From positions 1 to 64,000 of IMG/VR virus record IMGVR_UViG_3300035070_002626: a DNA stretch of 64,000 bases; one strand, 5' to 3'. This document shows positions 31,941 to 40,632 of this stretch, piece by piece. The notes under the pieces are model-generated. The model was not told where the DNA came from. It worked only from the letters and a program-made list of their open reading frames with translations, and made no database searches. The position numbers and the translations under genes were made by a program. The stretch is from a virus. The number at the start of each line of letters is the position of its first letter. Position 1 is the stretch's first letter.

Positions 31941-33444
31941 CTTCTTTCCTGATTACATAATTGTTAATTATTAATACATCAAGACCGCATTTCTTAAATG
32001 TGGCAACTGCATCCTCGGGTGTTTCTACAATAGGCTCCTGGCAGTTGAAGCTGGTGTTGAGCAACATAGGAACGCCTGTTAGGGTATAGAATGCATTTAT
32101 TAAGTCGTAGTAGCAAGAATTAAACTCGCGCTGTACAGTCTGTATACGTGCTGTGCCGTCTACATGTGTTACACCAGGAATAGTATTACTTGTAACTGGC
32201 ATGATACGGCTCATGTACGGACTAGGCTGGTTGGTATCAAAATAATCTTGATAATGTTCATACAATACACTTGGCGCAAATGGTCTGAAGTCTTCACGCA
32301 GTTTAATTTTACTGTTGATAATATCTTTAATATCTGGCTTGCGTGGATCTGCAAGTATACTCCGATTGCCTAACGCTCTGTGCCCGCTTTCGCTAGCACC
32401 CTGATACCATCCAACTATTGCACCATCGGCAATAGCAGCGGCAACTTCAGTGTATACTTCTTCCATTGATTTTTGTTGATAGTACAATCCGTTGAATATA
32501 GCAGTGTCTACAATGTAGTCTTCTCCTGCATACACTGTAGGAATATGTGTGTTACCATTTAAAATGTAATCAGCATGCATGTAAACGCCTAATGCCTGGC
32601 CTTCGTCACCAGGAGCCGGCGGCACATGTACATTTGTGTAATGCTTTGTAAACTCTTCATTCATATAACCGTTGTATGCAACTCCGCCTGCAATGCATAA
32701 ATTGTCTGATGTTTTAAGAGGATATACGTGTTTTGTAACAAGTTCAAATGTAACTTGTTGTAGCGTAAATGCTACATCCTCTTTAGCAACACGCTGTATA
32801 ATATCATGTGCACCGTCAGGGAGTCGTTGATTGGGATTTTCTAAATAACGATGAATCATTGTGTAAACTTCATCGTTATATTTTCCAAATCCTACCAAGC
32901 CCATAACCTTGCCGGCTTGGAGGAATTCAAATCCAAGATTCTGTGCTAATGTGTTCCAACACCCGCCAATTGACAGTTCCTTGGTCAAGTCAGTGATTGT
33001 ACCGTGTTTATTAATAAAGATACAATTAAAATTATAACCCTTGTCGTCAATCGCTAGTACATCACTTTCTTTAAAGCCTGAATTTAGAAATGCATAAGCA
33101 GCATGACTTTGGTGATGGTCGATATAGTAATAACTATCTGTGTGTAATCTATCCCATAGATTGTTTGGCTTAAACTTTAAAAAATCTGTGTCCGGTAAGG
33201 TCTCTTCTACTAAGTCTTCAACATATTCATGTCCTAAATTAGAAATAGTAAATGCAAATACTTGCTCTTTATTATAGTTAGGCAAGAAATGGTCGTCGAA
33301 AAAATCCCTACAGGGCACAGGGTCACGCAAGAAATCCGGATTAAGATTATGCTTTACTCTGGTGTGCCGTTCTATTTGGTTATGAACCAGACCGTTGTAT
33401 GTATTGTGATCGTGGTGATTTACTGCTATAGAAAATATTTTCAT
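31918..33444 (-). CDS. NodU/CmcH-family carbamoyltransferase (copy 2)
   Basis: A 508-residue carbamoyltransferase, divergent from copy 1. DHHQSHAAYAFL (metal-binding His set), then SGHRALGNRSILADPRKP, THVDGTARIQTV and LLNTSFNCQEP follow the family order; the usual EFGPR is ESGHR here. Start ATG 33444 has GAGAG 7 nt upstream; the longer frame to 33498 runs through the promoter. It overlaps the phosphomannomutase start, and a beta-sandwich-like gene lies just upstream. The acceptor is likely a mannose-derived sugar, by association only. Confidence 0.9.
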   Translation of the reverse strand: MKIFSIAVNHHDHNTYNGLVHNQIERHTRVKHNLNPDFLRDPVPCRDFFDDHFLPNYNKEQVFAFTISNLGHEYVEDLVEETLPDTDFLKFKPNNLWDRLHTDSYYYIDHHQSHAAYAFLNSGFKESDVLAIDDKGYNFNCIFINKHGTITDLTKELSIGGCWNTLAQNLGFEFLQAGKVMGLVGFGKYNDEVYTMIHRYLENPNQRLPDGAHDIIQRVAKEDVAFTLQQVTFELVTKHVYPLKTSDNLCIAGGVAYNGYMNEEFTKHYTNVHVPPAPGDEGQALGVYMHADYILNGNTHIPTVYAGEDYIVDTAIFNGLYYQQKSMEEVYTEVAAAIADGAIVGWYQGASESGHRALGNRSILADPRKPDIKDIINSKIKLREDFRPFAPSVLYEHYQDYFDTNQPSPYMSRIMPVTSNTIPGVTHVDGTARIQTVQREFNSCYYDLINAFYTLTGVPMLLNTSFNCQEPIVETPEDAVATFKKCGLDVLIINNYVIRKEDGKKVHI

Positions 33445-33468
33445 CAGACTCTCTGTTTTGTTAAACAT

Positions 33469-33498
33469 ATAATAACACTGATAGTTGCTATACGTCAA
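33469..33498 (-). promoter_or_regulatory. Sigma70-like promoter for carbamoyltransferase 2
   Basis: TTGACG (33498-33493), 18-nt spacer, TATTAT (33474-33469). One base off consensus in the -35 and slightly long spacing. Confidence 0.6.
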
Positions 33499-34081
33499 CC
33501 ATTCTTTTTAAATCGTGAATAGTAAAATCACTATCTTTGGCGATAGTCACTATTTCGCCCATTCGTTCAAACACTTCTTCGCCATCTGCGGTCTCTGTTT
33601 GATTAACATGTGCCTGAGCTTCATCTAACCAAAACGTGGTAAAATAATCAATATCGCTATTGTCTGTAAAATTAAACTTGTATATACCATTGAATCCAAA
33701 ATAAAGGTTGTTAATAATGAACTCAGGCGGGGTTTCATTTTTTTCGTGGTAGTCACTAACAATATTCTCAGGCCAGTTAACATAAAACGGCATTGTGTGC
33801 AGCACTGTGTGCAGTATTGAATTATTATCTATTGTTATATCTAGTAGTTCAACGCTTAAATCAGCTACAATATTATTACTATCGTCAACAATGGTATCGT
33901 CGTTGGTTTTGTTATAGTGTTCAATGGACAATACATTTTGCAACAATGGTTGAATGTTTAACGTGTGTTCATTAATCTCAGAAATTTCAGTATCAACATA
34001 TACTGTATCGTTAACAGATAGTCTCACCTTAGGTGATTTTCCATTGGCACAGTTGCCACGGAGCTTAATCTTTATTTCCAT
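33488..34081 (-). CDS. Beta-sandwich-like protein (family member 3)
   Basis: A 197-residue protein with the clearest fold of the group: EIKIKLRGNCANGKSPKVRL, SVNDTVYVDTEISE, HTLNIQPLLQNVLSIEHYN, DTIVDDSNNIVADLSVELL, then FIINNLYFGFNGIYKF. DTIVDDxNNIVAD and NLYFGFNG look like Ca/carbohydrate-binding module strands (inference). It ends in a helical tail. Start ATG 34081. It lies between B12 radical SAM and carbamoyltransferase 2. No signal peptide, so it may be a virion or cytoplasmic protein. Confidence 0.65.
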   Translation of the reverse strand: MEIKIKLRGNCANGKSPKVRLSVNDTVYVDTEISEINEHTLNIQPLLQNVLSIEHYNKTNDDTIVDDSNNIVADLSVELLDITIDNNSILHTVLHTMPFYVNWPENIVSDYHEKNETPPEFIINNLYFGFNGIYKFNFTDNSDIDYFTTFWLDEAQAHVNQTETADGEEVFERMGEIVTIAKDSDFTIHDLKRMVDV

Positions 34082-34099
34082 TATGTGCTAGCCTGTTTT

Positions 34100-35653
34100 T
34101 TAAAAATTTTGCTTTGAATGTGCCCATGGTTCAATGATATCAGCTGATAAACTGTTCTGTTCTCGATCAAACTTTACATTGTTAATCATAGTTCCAGTAT
34201 TATCTGTTAGTAGCTGAACTTCGTTCCAGCTACTCAGCAATTGCTTTGTATAGTTTGCTGCTTCGAAAACTGGATACCCCAATTCTTCAACATGTGATTG
34301 TAGGATAATCCTTCTCTTCAATCGTTCCTTGTATGTTAATGTCGGATTATCAACACAAACCCAATCATTAACATGATCATTGTCCTGCACTAGGTTATAT
34401 TTTTCTCTATCATCATATAATGGAGTGCGTTTTAATAGATTCAGTGTAAGTCCTAAATTTACTTCTTCGATTGTGCCGTTATCTAGATATGGCTTGTATC
34501 GAGTAAACATCTCTTTTGTTAAATCAAAATCTTCTATGGTCTCTGTAGGATACCCTACAATCATTAACATACGTACTTTGATCCCTACTCTATCTAGTTG
34601 GGAAATGCTGTAGTTAAGATCTTCTTCGCTATATCCCTTTTTCATGTGTTCTCTCACTGCCGGAGAACCGCTTTCGATTCCAACTAACATTGTACCTGCA
34701 CCAGCTGCCTTCATGACATCAAAGTCTTCGGGTGGCATCTGTTTTGGCCCACGTACAATAAAATGGGTGTCCCATATAAACTTTTTTTCTTCTGGTAGTG
34801 TTTTTCTGTATTCAGCTAACTCTAGAGTCATTTCCCTAAATGCTTTCATACTACCATTAATTAGACTATCTGTAAATCTAAATGCAGTTGCACCATATGC
34901 TTCAACTTGTTGACGCATTTCGTCAGCAATATTTTTGCCACTGCGATAGTAAAACTTTGGCCACATACTTGCAACATCACAAAATGTGCATTTTCTTACA
35001 CATCCTCTACTGCCAGTAATCGGCAATGCTTCCAACCCTTTGGAATTAGTGTAGGTTTTTAGTTCGTAGTCGTCATAATTGGGAAAAGCTAAACTATCAA
35101 CATCTACGATTTGCTGAGGAGGCTTGCCATTAATTCCAGGATAATCAATGTTTCCTTTAAGTAACTCGACTAATGCAAGTTCTCCTTCGCCCCGTATATA
35201 TGCGTCAATGATACGATTTTCGTGCAGAGACTCTGCAAATTTAAAATCTGTAGCAATTCCGCCGCCTCCGATTACAATTTTAATAGCAGGGTTGAGCTTT
35301 TTAATTGCAACAGATAGTAAGCGAGTTGCTCGTTGACTATTATAACTAAACACACTCATACCAACCCATGTTGGATTTTGATTAACAATTTTTTCGGCCC
35401 ACGATTCGATAACAGGAGCTAATAATTTCCATGTTTTATTATTATAGAATGTGTGATAAAAAAAGAAGTTGTCAATGGCGTTATGTAGTTCGTGATTATG
35501 AAACTGCTGATCAATTTCGGCATTAAGGTCAAAGATAATACTACTAAATCCGTGTGCAGATAAACTTCCCTTTAGCAATGCTGCTCCTGCTGGAGTATAC
35601 CCAAAATCGTCAACGATTCTCGGCGGTATTACTAACACAATATCTTTATTCAT
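34100..35653 (-). CDS. B12-binding radical SAM protein
   Basis: A 517-residue class B radical SAM enzyme. The N-terminal half is a cobalamin-binding Rossmann-like domain (DIVLVIPPRIVDDFGYTPAG, VIGGGGIATDF). The core has SRGCVRKCTFCDVAS (CxxxCxxC, about residue 205), FTDSLINGSM and GIESGSPAVREHMKKG, typical of the methyltransferase/oxidase group. Such enzymes methylate unactivated carbons or cut and join complex metabolites. ATG 35653 is preferred; ATG 35677 is an alternative, with no better ribosome site. It lies downstream of tRNA-Thr on the minus strand. The substrate is unknown. Confidence 0.87.
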   Translation of the reverse strand: MNKDIVLVIPPRIVDDFGYTPAGAALLKGSLSAHGFSSIIFDLNAEIDQQFHNHELHNAIDNFFFYHTFYNNKTWKLLAPVIESWAEKIVNQNPTWVGMSVFSYNSQRATRLLSVAIKKLNPAIKIVIGGGGIATDFKFAESLHENRIIDAYIRGEGELALVELLKGNIDYPGINGKPPQQIVDVDSLAFPNYDDYELKTYTNSKGLEALPITGSRGCVRKCTFCDVASMWPKFYYRSGKNIADEMRQQVEAYGATAFRFTDSLINGSMKAFREMTLELAEYRKTLPEEKKFIWDTHFIVRGPKQMPPEDFDVMKAAGAGTMLVGIESGSPAVREHMKKGYSEEDLNYSISQLDRVGIKVRMLMIVGYPTETIEDFDLTKEMFTRYKPYLDNGTIEEVNLGLTLNLLKRTPLYDDREKYNLVQDNDHVNDWVCVDNPTLTYKERLKRRIILQSHVEELGYPVFEAANYTKQLLSSWNEVQLLTDNTGTMINNVKFDREQNSLSADIIEPWAHSKQNF

Positions 35654-35687
35654 ATTTCTATTTACCGCTAATCGCATATTTGTGTTA

Positions 35688-35763
35688 TGGTGCCCCAAGA
35701 GAGACTCGAACTCCCGACCTACTGATTACAAATCAGTTGCTCTACCAGCTGAGCTATTGGGGC
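35688..35763 (-). tRNA. tRNA-Thr (TGT)
   Basis: Acceptor GCCCCAA/TTGGGGC, D-arm AGCTCAGCTGGTAGAGC, anticodon stem ACTGA/TCAGT around TTTGTAA (TGT), T-arm GGGAGTTCGAGTCTCTC, discriminator A, encoded CCA (35690-35688). Confidence 0.95.
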
Positions 35764-35768
35764 ATTAG

Positions 35769-35849
35769 TTATCTTCTTACTCTACATTCCGGACAAAAGT
35801 CGTTAGTGTCTAGTTCTGATCTACATTCTGGACATGTTGTTTGCTGCAT
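35769..35849 (-). CDS. 26-residue double-CPEC zinc-ribbon peptide
   Basis: A very short frame (QQTTCPECRSELDTNDFCPEC-RVRR, two CPEC knuckles 13 residues apart). This spacing matches a treble-clef/zinc-ribbon knuckle pair, so it would bind one zinc. ATG 35849 is preceded by GGATAAATATTTTC, which includes a late-promoter-like ATAAATA. It ends 5 bp before tRNA-Thr. Short, but the Cys spacing argues for a real product. Confidence 0.55.
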   Translation of the reverse strand: MQQTTCPECRSELDTNDFCPECRVRR

Positions 35850-35913
35850 GAAAATATTTATCCAATGTGTAATACACCTTATTTTTTCTACTTTTGTTAC
35901 AAGCAATAACTAT

Positions 35914-35942
35914 AGTATAACACAGGTAAAAGCACATGTCAA
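35914..35942 (-). promoter_or_regulatory. Sigma70-type promoter for the zinc peptide and tRNA-Thr
   Basis: TTGACA (35942-35937), 17-nt spacer, TATACT (35919-35914). It overlaps the start codon of the divergent plus-strand gene at 35936. Confidence 0.8.
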
Positions 35943-36946
35943 TGAGTACATATATTCCAGATTCGTTCGCTGGACCAAATTTTAACAAGAAACTGCTAAC
36001 ACTACTTCGCGGTGCTGGAATTGATCCTATAATTGCATATTCAATACTTCAGCGGCCAATCGTTGGAGGTATGTGGACTGTGCAACTACCCGAAGTGCCA
36101 GAAGAGAAATGGAAGCAACCAAATTTTCGTTTGATATTGCATGCACAGGACTTTGTAAACTGGCACAATAACACATCTTGCCCCGAGTTGCTGTGGATTG
36201 AAAAACATTACACATACGAGCAACAGCGTAAAATTATAGTCGTACATTGGGATCACAGCCTAACTGACTACTATGAAGGAAATATACAATTTGTTGAATT
36301 TCCAAGTCATAGTTATGAACTAGTCAATCAGCTCAAAGAAAGATGGAACGAATGGAAGGATGTACACAATAAAGACTTCAAGTATAATTTTATTTGTTTA
36401 AACGGGCAACCAAAGCCGCATAGAAATAAACTGTTTGACCTATTGCGGAATGAACCAACTGTATACGCCACACACGGGCATAAGTGCCCGGCGCCGTTTG
36501 CTTTGTATGTGAAATACGACTGGAACAACACCAACAACTTTATTAACCTAATGCCATTGTATCAACAAGCCAAAGCTAGTATTGTGAGTGAAACAATATA
36601 TTCGGACGGCCCTGGCATTATCACCGAAAAAACATTATTAGCCATTGCTGCTAAACATCCGTTTATGTGCATAGGACACATGAACATACATCGAGAAATC
36701 GCTGAACGAGGGTTTGAAAATTTTGATGATCTATTAGATTTAAGTTACGACACACTGGATGCAACACATAGATTGGATGCGGCTATAGAGTTAAACTTGC
36801 CAATGCTGCAAGATCCAGACTGGGATACTAGTGTAGCAATTGAAAAAACTGAACGCAATTTTGATTTTTTAATGAATGATTATACAAAAAGCATCGAGCA
36901 ACGTGCACAAAAACAGATATACAAAATTATGGACCAAAACTATTAG
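35936..36946 (+). CDS. TEK-motif glycosyltransferase-like protein (paralogue D)
   Basis: A 336-residue protein, the most diverged member: IITEKTLLAIAAKHPFMCIG (TEK at residue 230), then ERGFENF and LSYDTLD. The alternative motif TLLAIAAKHPFM-x-x-G is even closer to GT10 (TEKL-x-x-A-L). Middle strands (FICLNGQPKPHRNKLFDLL) resemble a nucleotide-sugar-binding half; HRNKLFDLLR is like the GT10 K-x-R region (inference). It is on the plus strand, unlike A-C, and overlaps the next minus gene convergently by 20 bp. Confidence 0.7.
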   Translation: MSMSTYIPDSFAGPNFNKKLLTLLRGAGIDPIIAYSILQRPIVGGMWTVQLPEVPEEKWKQPNFRLILHAQDFVNWHNNTSCPELLWIEKHYTYEQQRKIIVVHWDHSLTDYYEGNIQFVEFPSHSYELVNQLKERWNEWKDVHNKDFKYNFICLNGQPKPHRNKLFDLLRNEPTVYATHGHKCPAPFALYVKYDWNNTNNFINLMPLYQQAKASIVSETIYSDGPGIITEKTLLAIAAKHPFMCIGHMNIHREIAERGFENFDDLLDLSYDTLDATHRLDAAIELNLPMLQDPDWDTSVAIEKTERNFDFLMNDYTKSIEQRAQKQIYKIMDQNY

Positions 36947-37307
36947 TAAGCCATTTTTCAATATCACCGGTTAAGTTAACCATCATAGCATCTTGGCTAT
37001 TAAAAAAACTTATACGATGTTTACCGTAGTAGTAAGGCCATTTTATTTTGCGATCTAGTCCTAATATGACTCGCTTGTTATGTCGGTTCCAGTCTTCGGG
37101 CAACTCAAAATCCCAGTGCTGAAATTTTAATTTTTTCATTATGTGAAAGCCAGTAGCAGTTAATCTAAGTCCGCCCGAGTCTCGAGTGTTGTACCACCAG
37201 CTATTAAAAGCTGACTTGTATTCATACCCGCTAGCAGAATCTCCGTGCAAGTCCAAAAGAAGATGTGTTAATTCTTCTTTATTTCTCTTCACTGTAAACA
37301 ACTTCAC
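36927..37307 (-). CDS. Conserved phage protein, unknown
   Basis: A 126-residue protein (FTVKRNKEELTHLLLDLHGD, FNSWWYNTRDSGGLRLTATG, WDFELPEDWNRHNKRVI). It looks helical at the start, with an aromatic middle; GLRLTATGFHIMKKLKF has a winged-helix feel. No assignment. It overlaps the upstream 98-aa gene by 29 bp. Confidence 0.65.
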   Translation of the reverse strand: MKLFTVKRNKEELTHLLLDLHGDSASGYEYKSAFNSWWYNTRDSGGLRLTATGFHIMKKLKFQHWDFELPEDWNRHNKRVILGLDRKIKWPYYYGKHRISFFNSQDAMMVNLTGDIEKWLTNSFGP

Positions 37308-37575
37308 CCTTAGTGAGCATTACCACACTAAATTTATCTGTTTTAAATTGTATGTTTAATTTTTTAGCTAGGCTAATAGCATGCCCTGGGTTAGCAAAGC
37401 TGACTTTCTTGTACTTAGGACCAGGGTATTGTACTAACATGTTTGATGTTTTCAAATTGATCGGTGACTTGTTGTAGTATACTGCCCAAATACCTTCACT
37501 ACCAAGAACTTGTTCAGTCTTGTAGGTAGCTTTATCGGTGATCTCAGCTAATATAGTAGGTTTAGGTCTGCTCAT
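37279..37575 (-). CDS. Conserved small protein, unknown
   Basis: A 98-residue basic protein (KPTILAEITDKATYKTEQVL, IWAVYYNKSPINLKTSN, KVSFANPGHAISLAKKLN). The strand-strand-helix layout resembles a small phage regulator, but no family is recognised. Its start has AGA/GGAGATAAC about 6-10 nt upstream. It overlaps the downstream gene. Confidence 0.65.
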   Translation of the reverse strand: MSRPKPTILAEITDKATYKTEQVLGSEGIWAVYYNKSPINLKTSNMLVQYPGPKYKKVSFANPGHAISLAKKLNIQFKTDKFSVVMLTKGEVVYSEEK

Positions 37576-37641
37576 GATTTGTTATCTCCACAGTTATATT
37601 TATGATAACTGCGTAGATAACTAGGTTAACGGCTTAGTTAA

Positions 37642-37845
37642 CTACCAATCTCCGCCGCTTACTTCAACTTGCACTACTTCTTGATTGTTAGCATTTTGCT
37701 GTAATAATTCAATATCTAACAATAGTTTAGTAATGTCTCCGTGTAAGTTTTTTGCATCACTAAGTGGCCAGACAAAGTCATTGACTCCTTTAGCATCGCA
37801 TGTTTGCACACGATCAATAAATTTTCGTATGTAAAGTCCACTCAC
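37642..37845 (-). CDS. Small protein, unknown
   Basis: A 67-residue frame with a GTG start overlapping the upstream stop (GTGA), a strong translational sign. SGLYIRKFIDRVQTCDAKG, then a helix DAKNLHGDITKLLLDIELLQQN and a beta end VVQVEVSGGDW. No family recognised. Confidence 0.62.
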   Translation of the reverse strand: MSGLYIRKFIDRVQTCDAKGVNDFVWPLSDAKNLHGDITKLLLDIELLQQNANNQEVVQVEVSGGDW

Positions 37846-38288
37846 TTGTAAGTAAATCCGTCTTCATCTGTTGCAGGACCGCGATAAGGATAACGTTCAA
37901 GCAAAATAAGTTTAGGACAAAACTCGATAGTAGCTTTGCCGTTGACAATAATTTCGTACCAGCCAGCAGCATACCAGCTTTTTGATTTAGGTTCTTTGGT
38001 ATAGATAGGCAAACGAGTGTTTACATTATAAACAGCATTGTATGGTTTTGCATCAGTTTCGTATCCGTTGATTTGGTTTTCGGGATTAACAACTTTCTCT
38101 TGCTCATCCTCAAACGAAATCTTTGTAATATCACGAAGTGATTTGATGGTTTTATAGTTTGTAACACCACTGTTTGTGCGCAGTATATAACCACCTTGGG
38201 CTTTTTCTACACTTCCAACTTTGTGATCTTGATCTTTAACAATCCAAAATTTACCAGCAACAACTGGTCTAGCAATAGTTTTATTCAT
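37842..38288 (-). CDS. Conserved phage protein, unknown
   Basis: A 148-residue protein, mostly beta: ARPVVAGKFWIVKDQDHKVG, GGYILRTNSGVTNYKTI, then AGWYEIIVNGKATIEFCPKL and RYPYRG. Positively charged strands might bind nucleic acid. It lies just downstream of the RNase H gene, as similar proteins do in other T4-like phages (my recollection, not tested). The ATG has AAAGGAAAATTAAA upstream. Confidence 0.65.
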   Translation of the reverse strand: MNKTIARPVVAGKFWIVKDQDHKVGSVEKAQGGYILRTNSGVTNYKTIKSLRDITKISFEDEQEKVVNPENQINGYETDAKPYNAVYNVNTRLPIYTKEPKSKSWYAAGWYEIIVNGKATIEFCPKLILLERYPYRGPATDEDGFTYK

Positions 38289-38303
38289 TTTAATTTTCCT
38301 TTG

Positions 38304-39305
38304 TCATTGTTGCAATACTCCTTGATATCGTTGATTAAGCCAACGACCGTATTGCTCAGCTTGATCACTAAGTCGACTGAGTTCGTATTTACCACAAAAT
38401 TTCAAGAACTTTGAACCAACCTGTCCAATGTCTTTGTTAGTAACTTGGGTAATGATTGCTTGATCAACTCTGTTCTTAACATCATCAGGTTGTGCACAAA
38501 GATCAATTAGCTGCCGATTGCGATTGTAATCATCCAACACACGATGCTCGTCGCCGTTGTGATCAGTCCAACGCTGCAACATCATGTTGTTCCATGCATA
38601 ACCTTGTTTAACACGATCTTCAAATGCTTCAATAAGACCAACTTTGTTCTTAGTGCCTTTCTTGCGTACACCTGGATATGCCGAAAATACATTGTCGCTG
38701 CTATCGCCACGCATGCACTTTTCAAACAACAACCACTCTGGGTCAGGTATAGCTTTTGGTTCTTTAGTTTTTTTATCTAGCACTTTTTTACCTTTACTAT
38801 CGAAGATACCCTCTATAGTAATCAAATGGTCAGTGATACCGTTGAACTGTTTTACTTTATCTGATAGCAGCTGGTAAAAGTCACTGTCACTGCTGATAAT
38901 AACGTGTTCATCATCAGGGTGTAAATGTATCCAACGTGCTATAAGATCGTCTGCTTCTGCGTTAGGTTCTCTTAGTACACTGCAATTTGTCTTATCTTGC
39001 AAGTACTTATTGAAGTCATCAAAGGTGCTCCAAAAAAGTTGTTCTTCTTCTTGTTGTGCTTCTGTAAGAGCGTCACGAGCTGCCTTGCGGTTTGCTTTGT
39101 AAGGTGTGTAGTGATCCTTGCGCCAGCTGCGCCCTTCCAAACAAAACACAACATGGTCTGCATCAAACTTCTTGGCTACTTTGTTAATAGCTGCCATGCT
39201 AATGTGTAATGCGTATCCTACTTTTTCCCAAGGATCATTTGCACGAAATGCAACGTGTCTTGCACGGAAAAACATATTAGCAGTGTCAATAAGTAGATAT
39301 TTCAT
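38304..39305 (-). CDS. T4-type RNase H / 5'-3' exonuclease (FEN-like)
   Basis: A 333-residue PIN-type nuclease that removes RNA primers from Okazaki fragments. KYLLIDTANMFFRARHVAF holds the first metal-binding Asp; YTPYKANRKAARDAL is the helical clamp with the Lys/Arg track; NAEADDLIARWIH, VIISSDSDFYQLL and MRGDSSDNVF carry the acidic metal sites. The HhH-like helix near GVRKKGTKNKVGLIE binds duplex DNA. Own promoter at 39332-39360. It is a normal T4-like replication component. Confidence 0.9.
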   Translation of the reverse strand: MKYLLIDTANMFFRARHVAFRANDPWEKVGYALHISMAAINKVAKKFDADHVVFCLEGRSWRKDHYTPYKANRKAARDALTEAQQEEEQLFWSTFDDFNKYLQDKTNCSVLREPNAEADDLIARWIHLHPDDEHVIISSDSDFYQLLSDKVKQFNGITDHLITIEGIFDSKGKKVLDKKTKEPKAIPDPEWLLFEKCMRGDSSDNVFSAYPGVRKKGTKNKVGLIEAFEDRVKQGYAWNNMMLQRWTDHNGDEHRVLDDYNRNRQLIDLCAQPDDVKNRVDQAIITQVTNKDIGQVGSKFLKFCGKYELSRLSDQAEQYGRWLNQRYQGVLQQ

Positions 39306-39331
39306 ACTAAGCCCTTTGTTGTTATAGTACT

Positions 39332-39360
39332 ATACTAACACTATAACACGGTGTTGTCAA
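39332..39360 (-). promoter_or_regulatory. Sigma70-type promoter for the RNase H gene
   Basis: TTGACA (39360-39355), 17-nt spacer, TAGTAT (39337-39332), about 27 bp before ATG 39305. Confidence 0.75.
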
Positions 39361-39539
39361 CGGTTATATTCAACTACTTTAACTTTACATCCATGACTTT
39401 GTCCCCAATCTTTGGCTGCATTACGAGCTTGGTTGATGTTGGTGTATAAAACAGGAACCAGTAAATCACAACGTCCTGTATCTTCTGTAAGGTATATCCA
39501 ATCATCTTTTGCTAGCATTGCTTTAATTGCATACTTCAT
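39357..39539 (-). CDS. Small protein, unknown
   Basis: A 60-residue protein (KYAIKAMLAKDDWIYLTED, LVPVLYTNINQARNAAKDWG, KVKVVEYNR) with an alternating strand/helix pattern, common in short phage proteins. ATG 39539 is preceded by AGGAGAATAA. Its stop overlaps the RNase H promoter. No family recognised. Confidence 0.68.
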   Translation of the reverse strand: MKYAIKAMLAKDDWIYLTEDTGRCDLLVPVLYTNINQARNAAKDWGQSHGCKVKVVEYNR

Positions 39540-39547
39540 TTATTCTC

Positions 39548-40249
39548 CTATACAAGATTGTTAGCAGCTATATACTTGGTTAGATATTGTGCCCATACCC
39601 TGTGCCCATCTGGCCCGTAATGCCAGCTTGTTGGACTAACAGTGTTGCATGTATTACTTATCACTGCGTTGTATGTGGATTCTGGGTCATATGGCTCAAT
39701 ATAACTACTTCCCCATTCTTTGCGTGGCGAAGCCTTTTCAAAATGGTTGTTTCCATTGAAGAACACATGCTTGATTCCTAGAGACTCGAGTTCCAAATGA
39801 AACTGCCAGATTTTTTCATGCCATTCTTGTGTTATAGTGTTCCAATCTATGTCTGCAATAAACTCTTTGTATTGTTGTTGATGCGACTCGGGTACATCGT
39901 CGATTCCGGAAGCATTTAATTGATAGTACTCGCCATCAATTAACCATTCTTGGCGTTCCCATGTACTCCATTGTATAATCATTAATGTTTTATACAAATT
40001 GTGTGGATTTTCTTCTATCCATTTGCGTGTAGTCCTGATAATACGATCGTTACTACTAGCACTTTCTGCATCACACTTGAATCCGCAACTGAGCCGCTGG
40101 CTTAGTAATTTACCCCAACTTTGTGCAATATTATCTGGATGCGGTAGTCTCTGCATCATCCAGTACTTTGTATCATCGGCTGCAAACGCATGTGGATTTA
40201 CGCATTCTGCGGCTGCGGTATGACTGTCGCCGTTAACGTATAATATCAT
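39548..40249 (-). CDS. SGNH/GDSL-hydrolase-like protein (copy 2)
   Basis: A 233-residue protein. YVNGDSHTAAAECV is a GDSxT block I with the probable nucleophile Ser at position 9. SSNDRIIRTTRKWIEENPH contains an Asn and Arg, MIIQWSTWERQEWL matches block III-like strands, and SPTSWHYGPDGHRVWAQYL carries the D-x-x-H (block V). It is closer to a true SGNH enzyme than copy 1. Possible O-acyl esterase on surface glycans. ATGA overlap with the gene at 40246. Confidence 0.75.
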   Translation of the reverse strand: MILYVNGDSHTAAAECVNPHAFAADDTKYWMMQRLPHPDNIAQSWGKLLSQRLSCGFKCDAESASSNDRIIRTTRKWIEENPHNLYKTLMIIQWSTWERQEWLIDGEYYQLNASGIDDVPESHQQQYKEFIADIDWNTITQEWHEKIWQFHLELESLGIKHVFFNGNNHFEKASPRKEWGSSYIEPYDPESTYNAVISNTCNTVSPTSWHYGPDGHRVWAQYLTKYIAANNLV

Positions 40250-40632
40250 TTTACTTCTGTGTATCCGTCTCCGAGATCACGCTCTCTTGTAAAGCGTACT
40301 TCAGGATCTGCTTGGAATTGTTCGTATGTTTCCATAACAACATTACGGCATACATTTTGAAACCAGCGATCAACAATTTCGTGGTCAGGTTCATTTGGTT
40401 GTCCTTGGTAACCAGCCCTTACAAGATTTGCTATAAACTTTTCATTCCAGTCAAGTTCAAATGCGCCCTGGTCGATGTCACCTTCGGCAAGTTCCATGCT
40501 TAGTATAGCAACATAAGGCTCGCCCTTTTCAGTGGCAATCTCTTTGTCAGTTTTAGTTACTTTCTTGGGTTTAACAGCAGGCTTAACTTCTGGTTTTGTT
40601 AAGCCTAGTGTCTTTTTAAATTTATCAAACAT
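40246..40632 (-). CDS. Conserved phage protein, unknown
   Basis: A 128-residue protein. Start ATG 40632 has AAGGAAC 8 nt upstream; the longer frame to 40695 has none. A Lys/Pro-rich head (KPEVKPAVKPKKVTKTDKE) leads to an acidic domain (PYVAILSMELAEGDIDQGAF) and a helical end. No family recognised. It overlaps the upstream nadE by 8 bp. Confidence 0.68.
   Translation of the reverse strand: MFDKFKKTLGLTKPEVKPAVKPKKVTKTDKEIATEKGEPYVAILSMELAEGDIDQGAFELDWNEKFIANLVRAGYQGQPNEPDHEIVDRWFQNVCRNVVMETYEQFQADPEVRFTRERDLGDGYTEVK

Noticed and set aside
37576-37641. Short inverted GTTATC/GATAAC and GTTAAC repeats as operator or att site
   Set aside because: Too short and AT-rich; similar bits recur at 13440-13480 but without a clear symmetric site.
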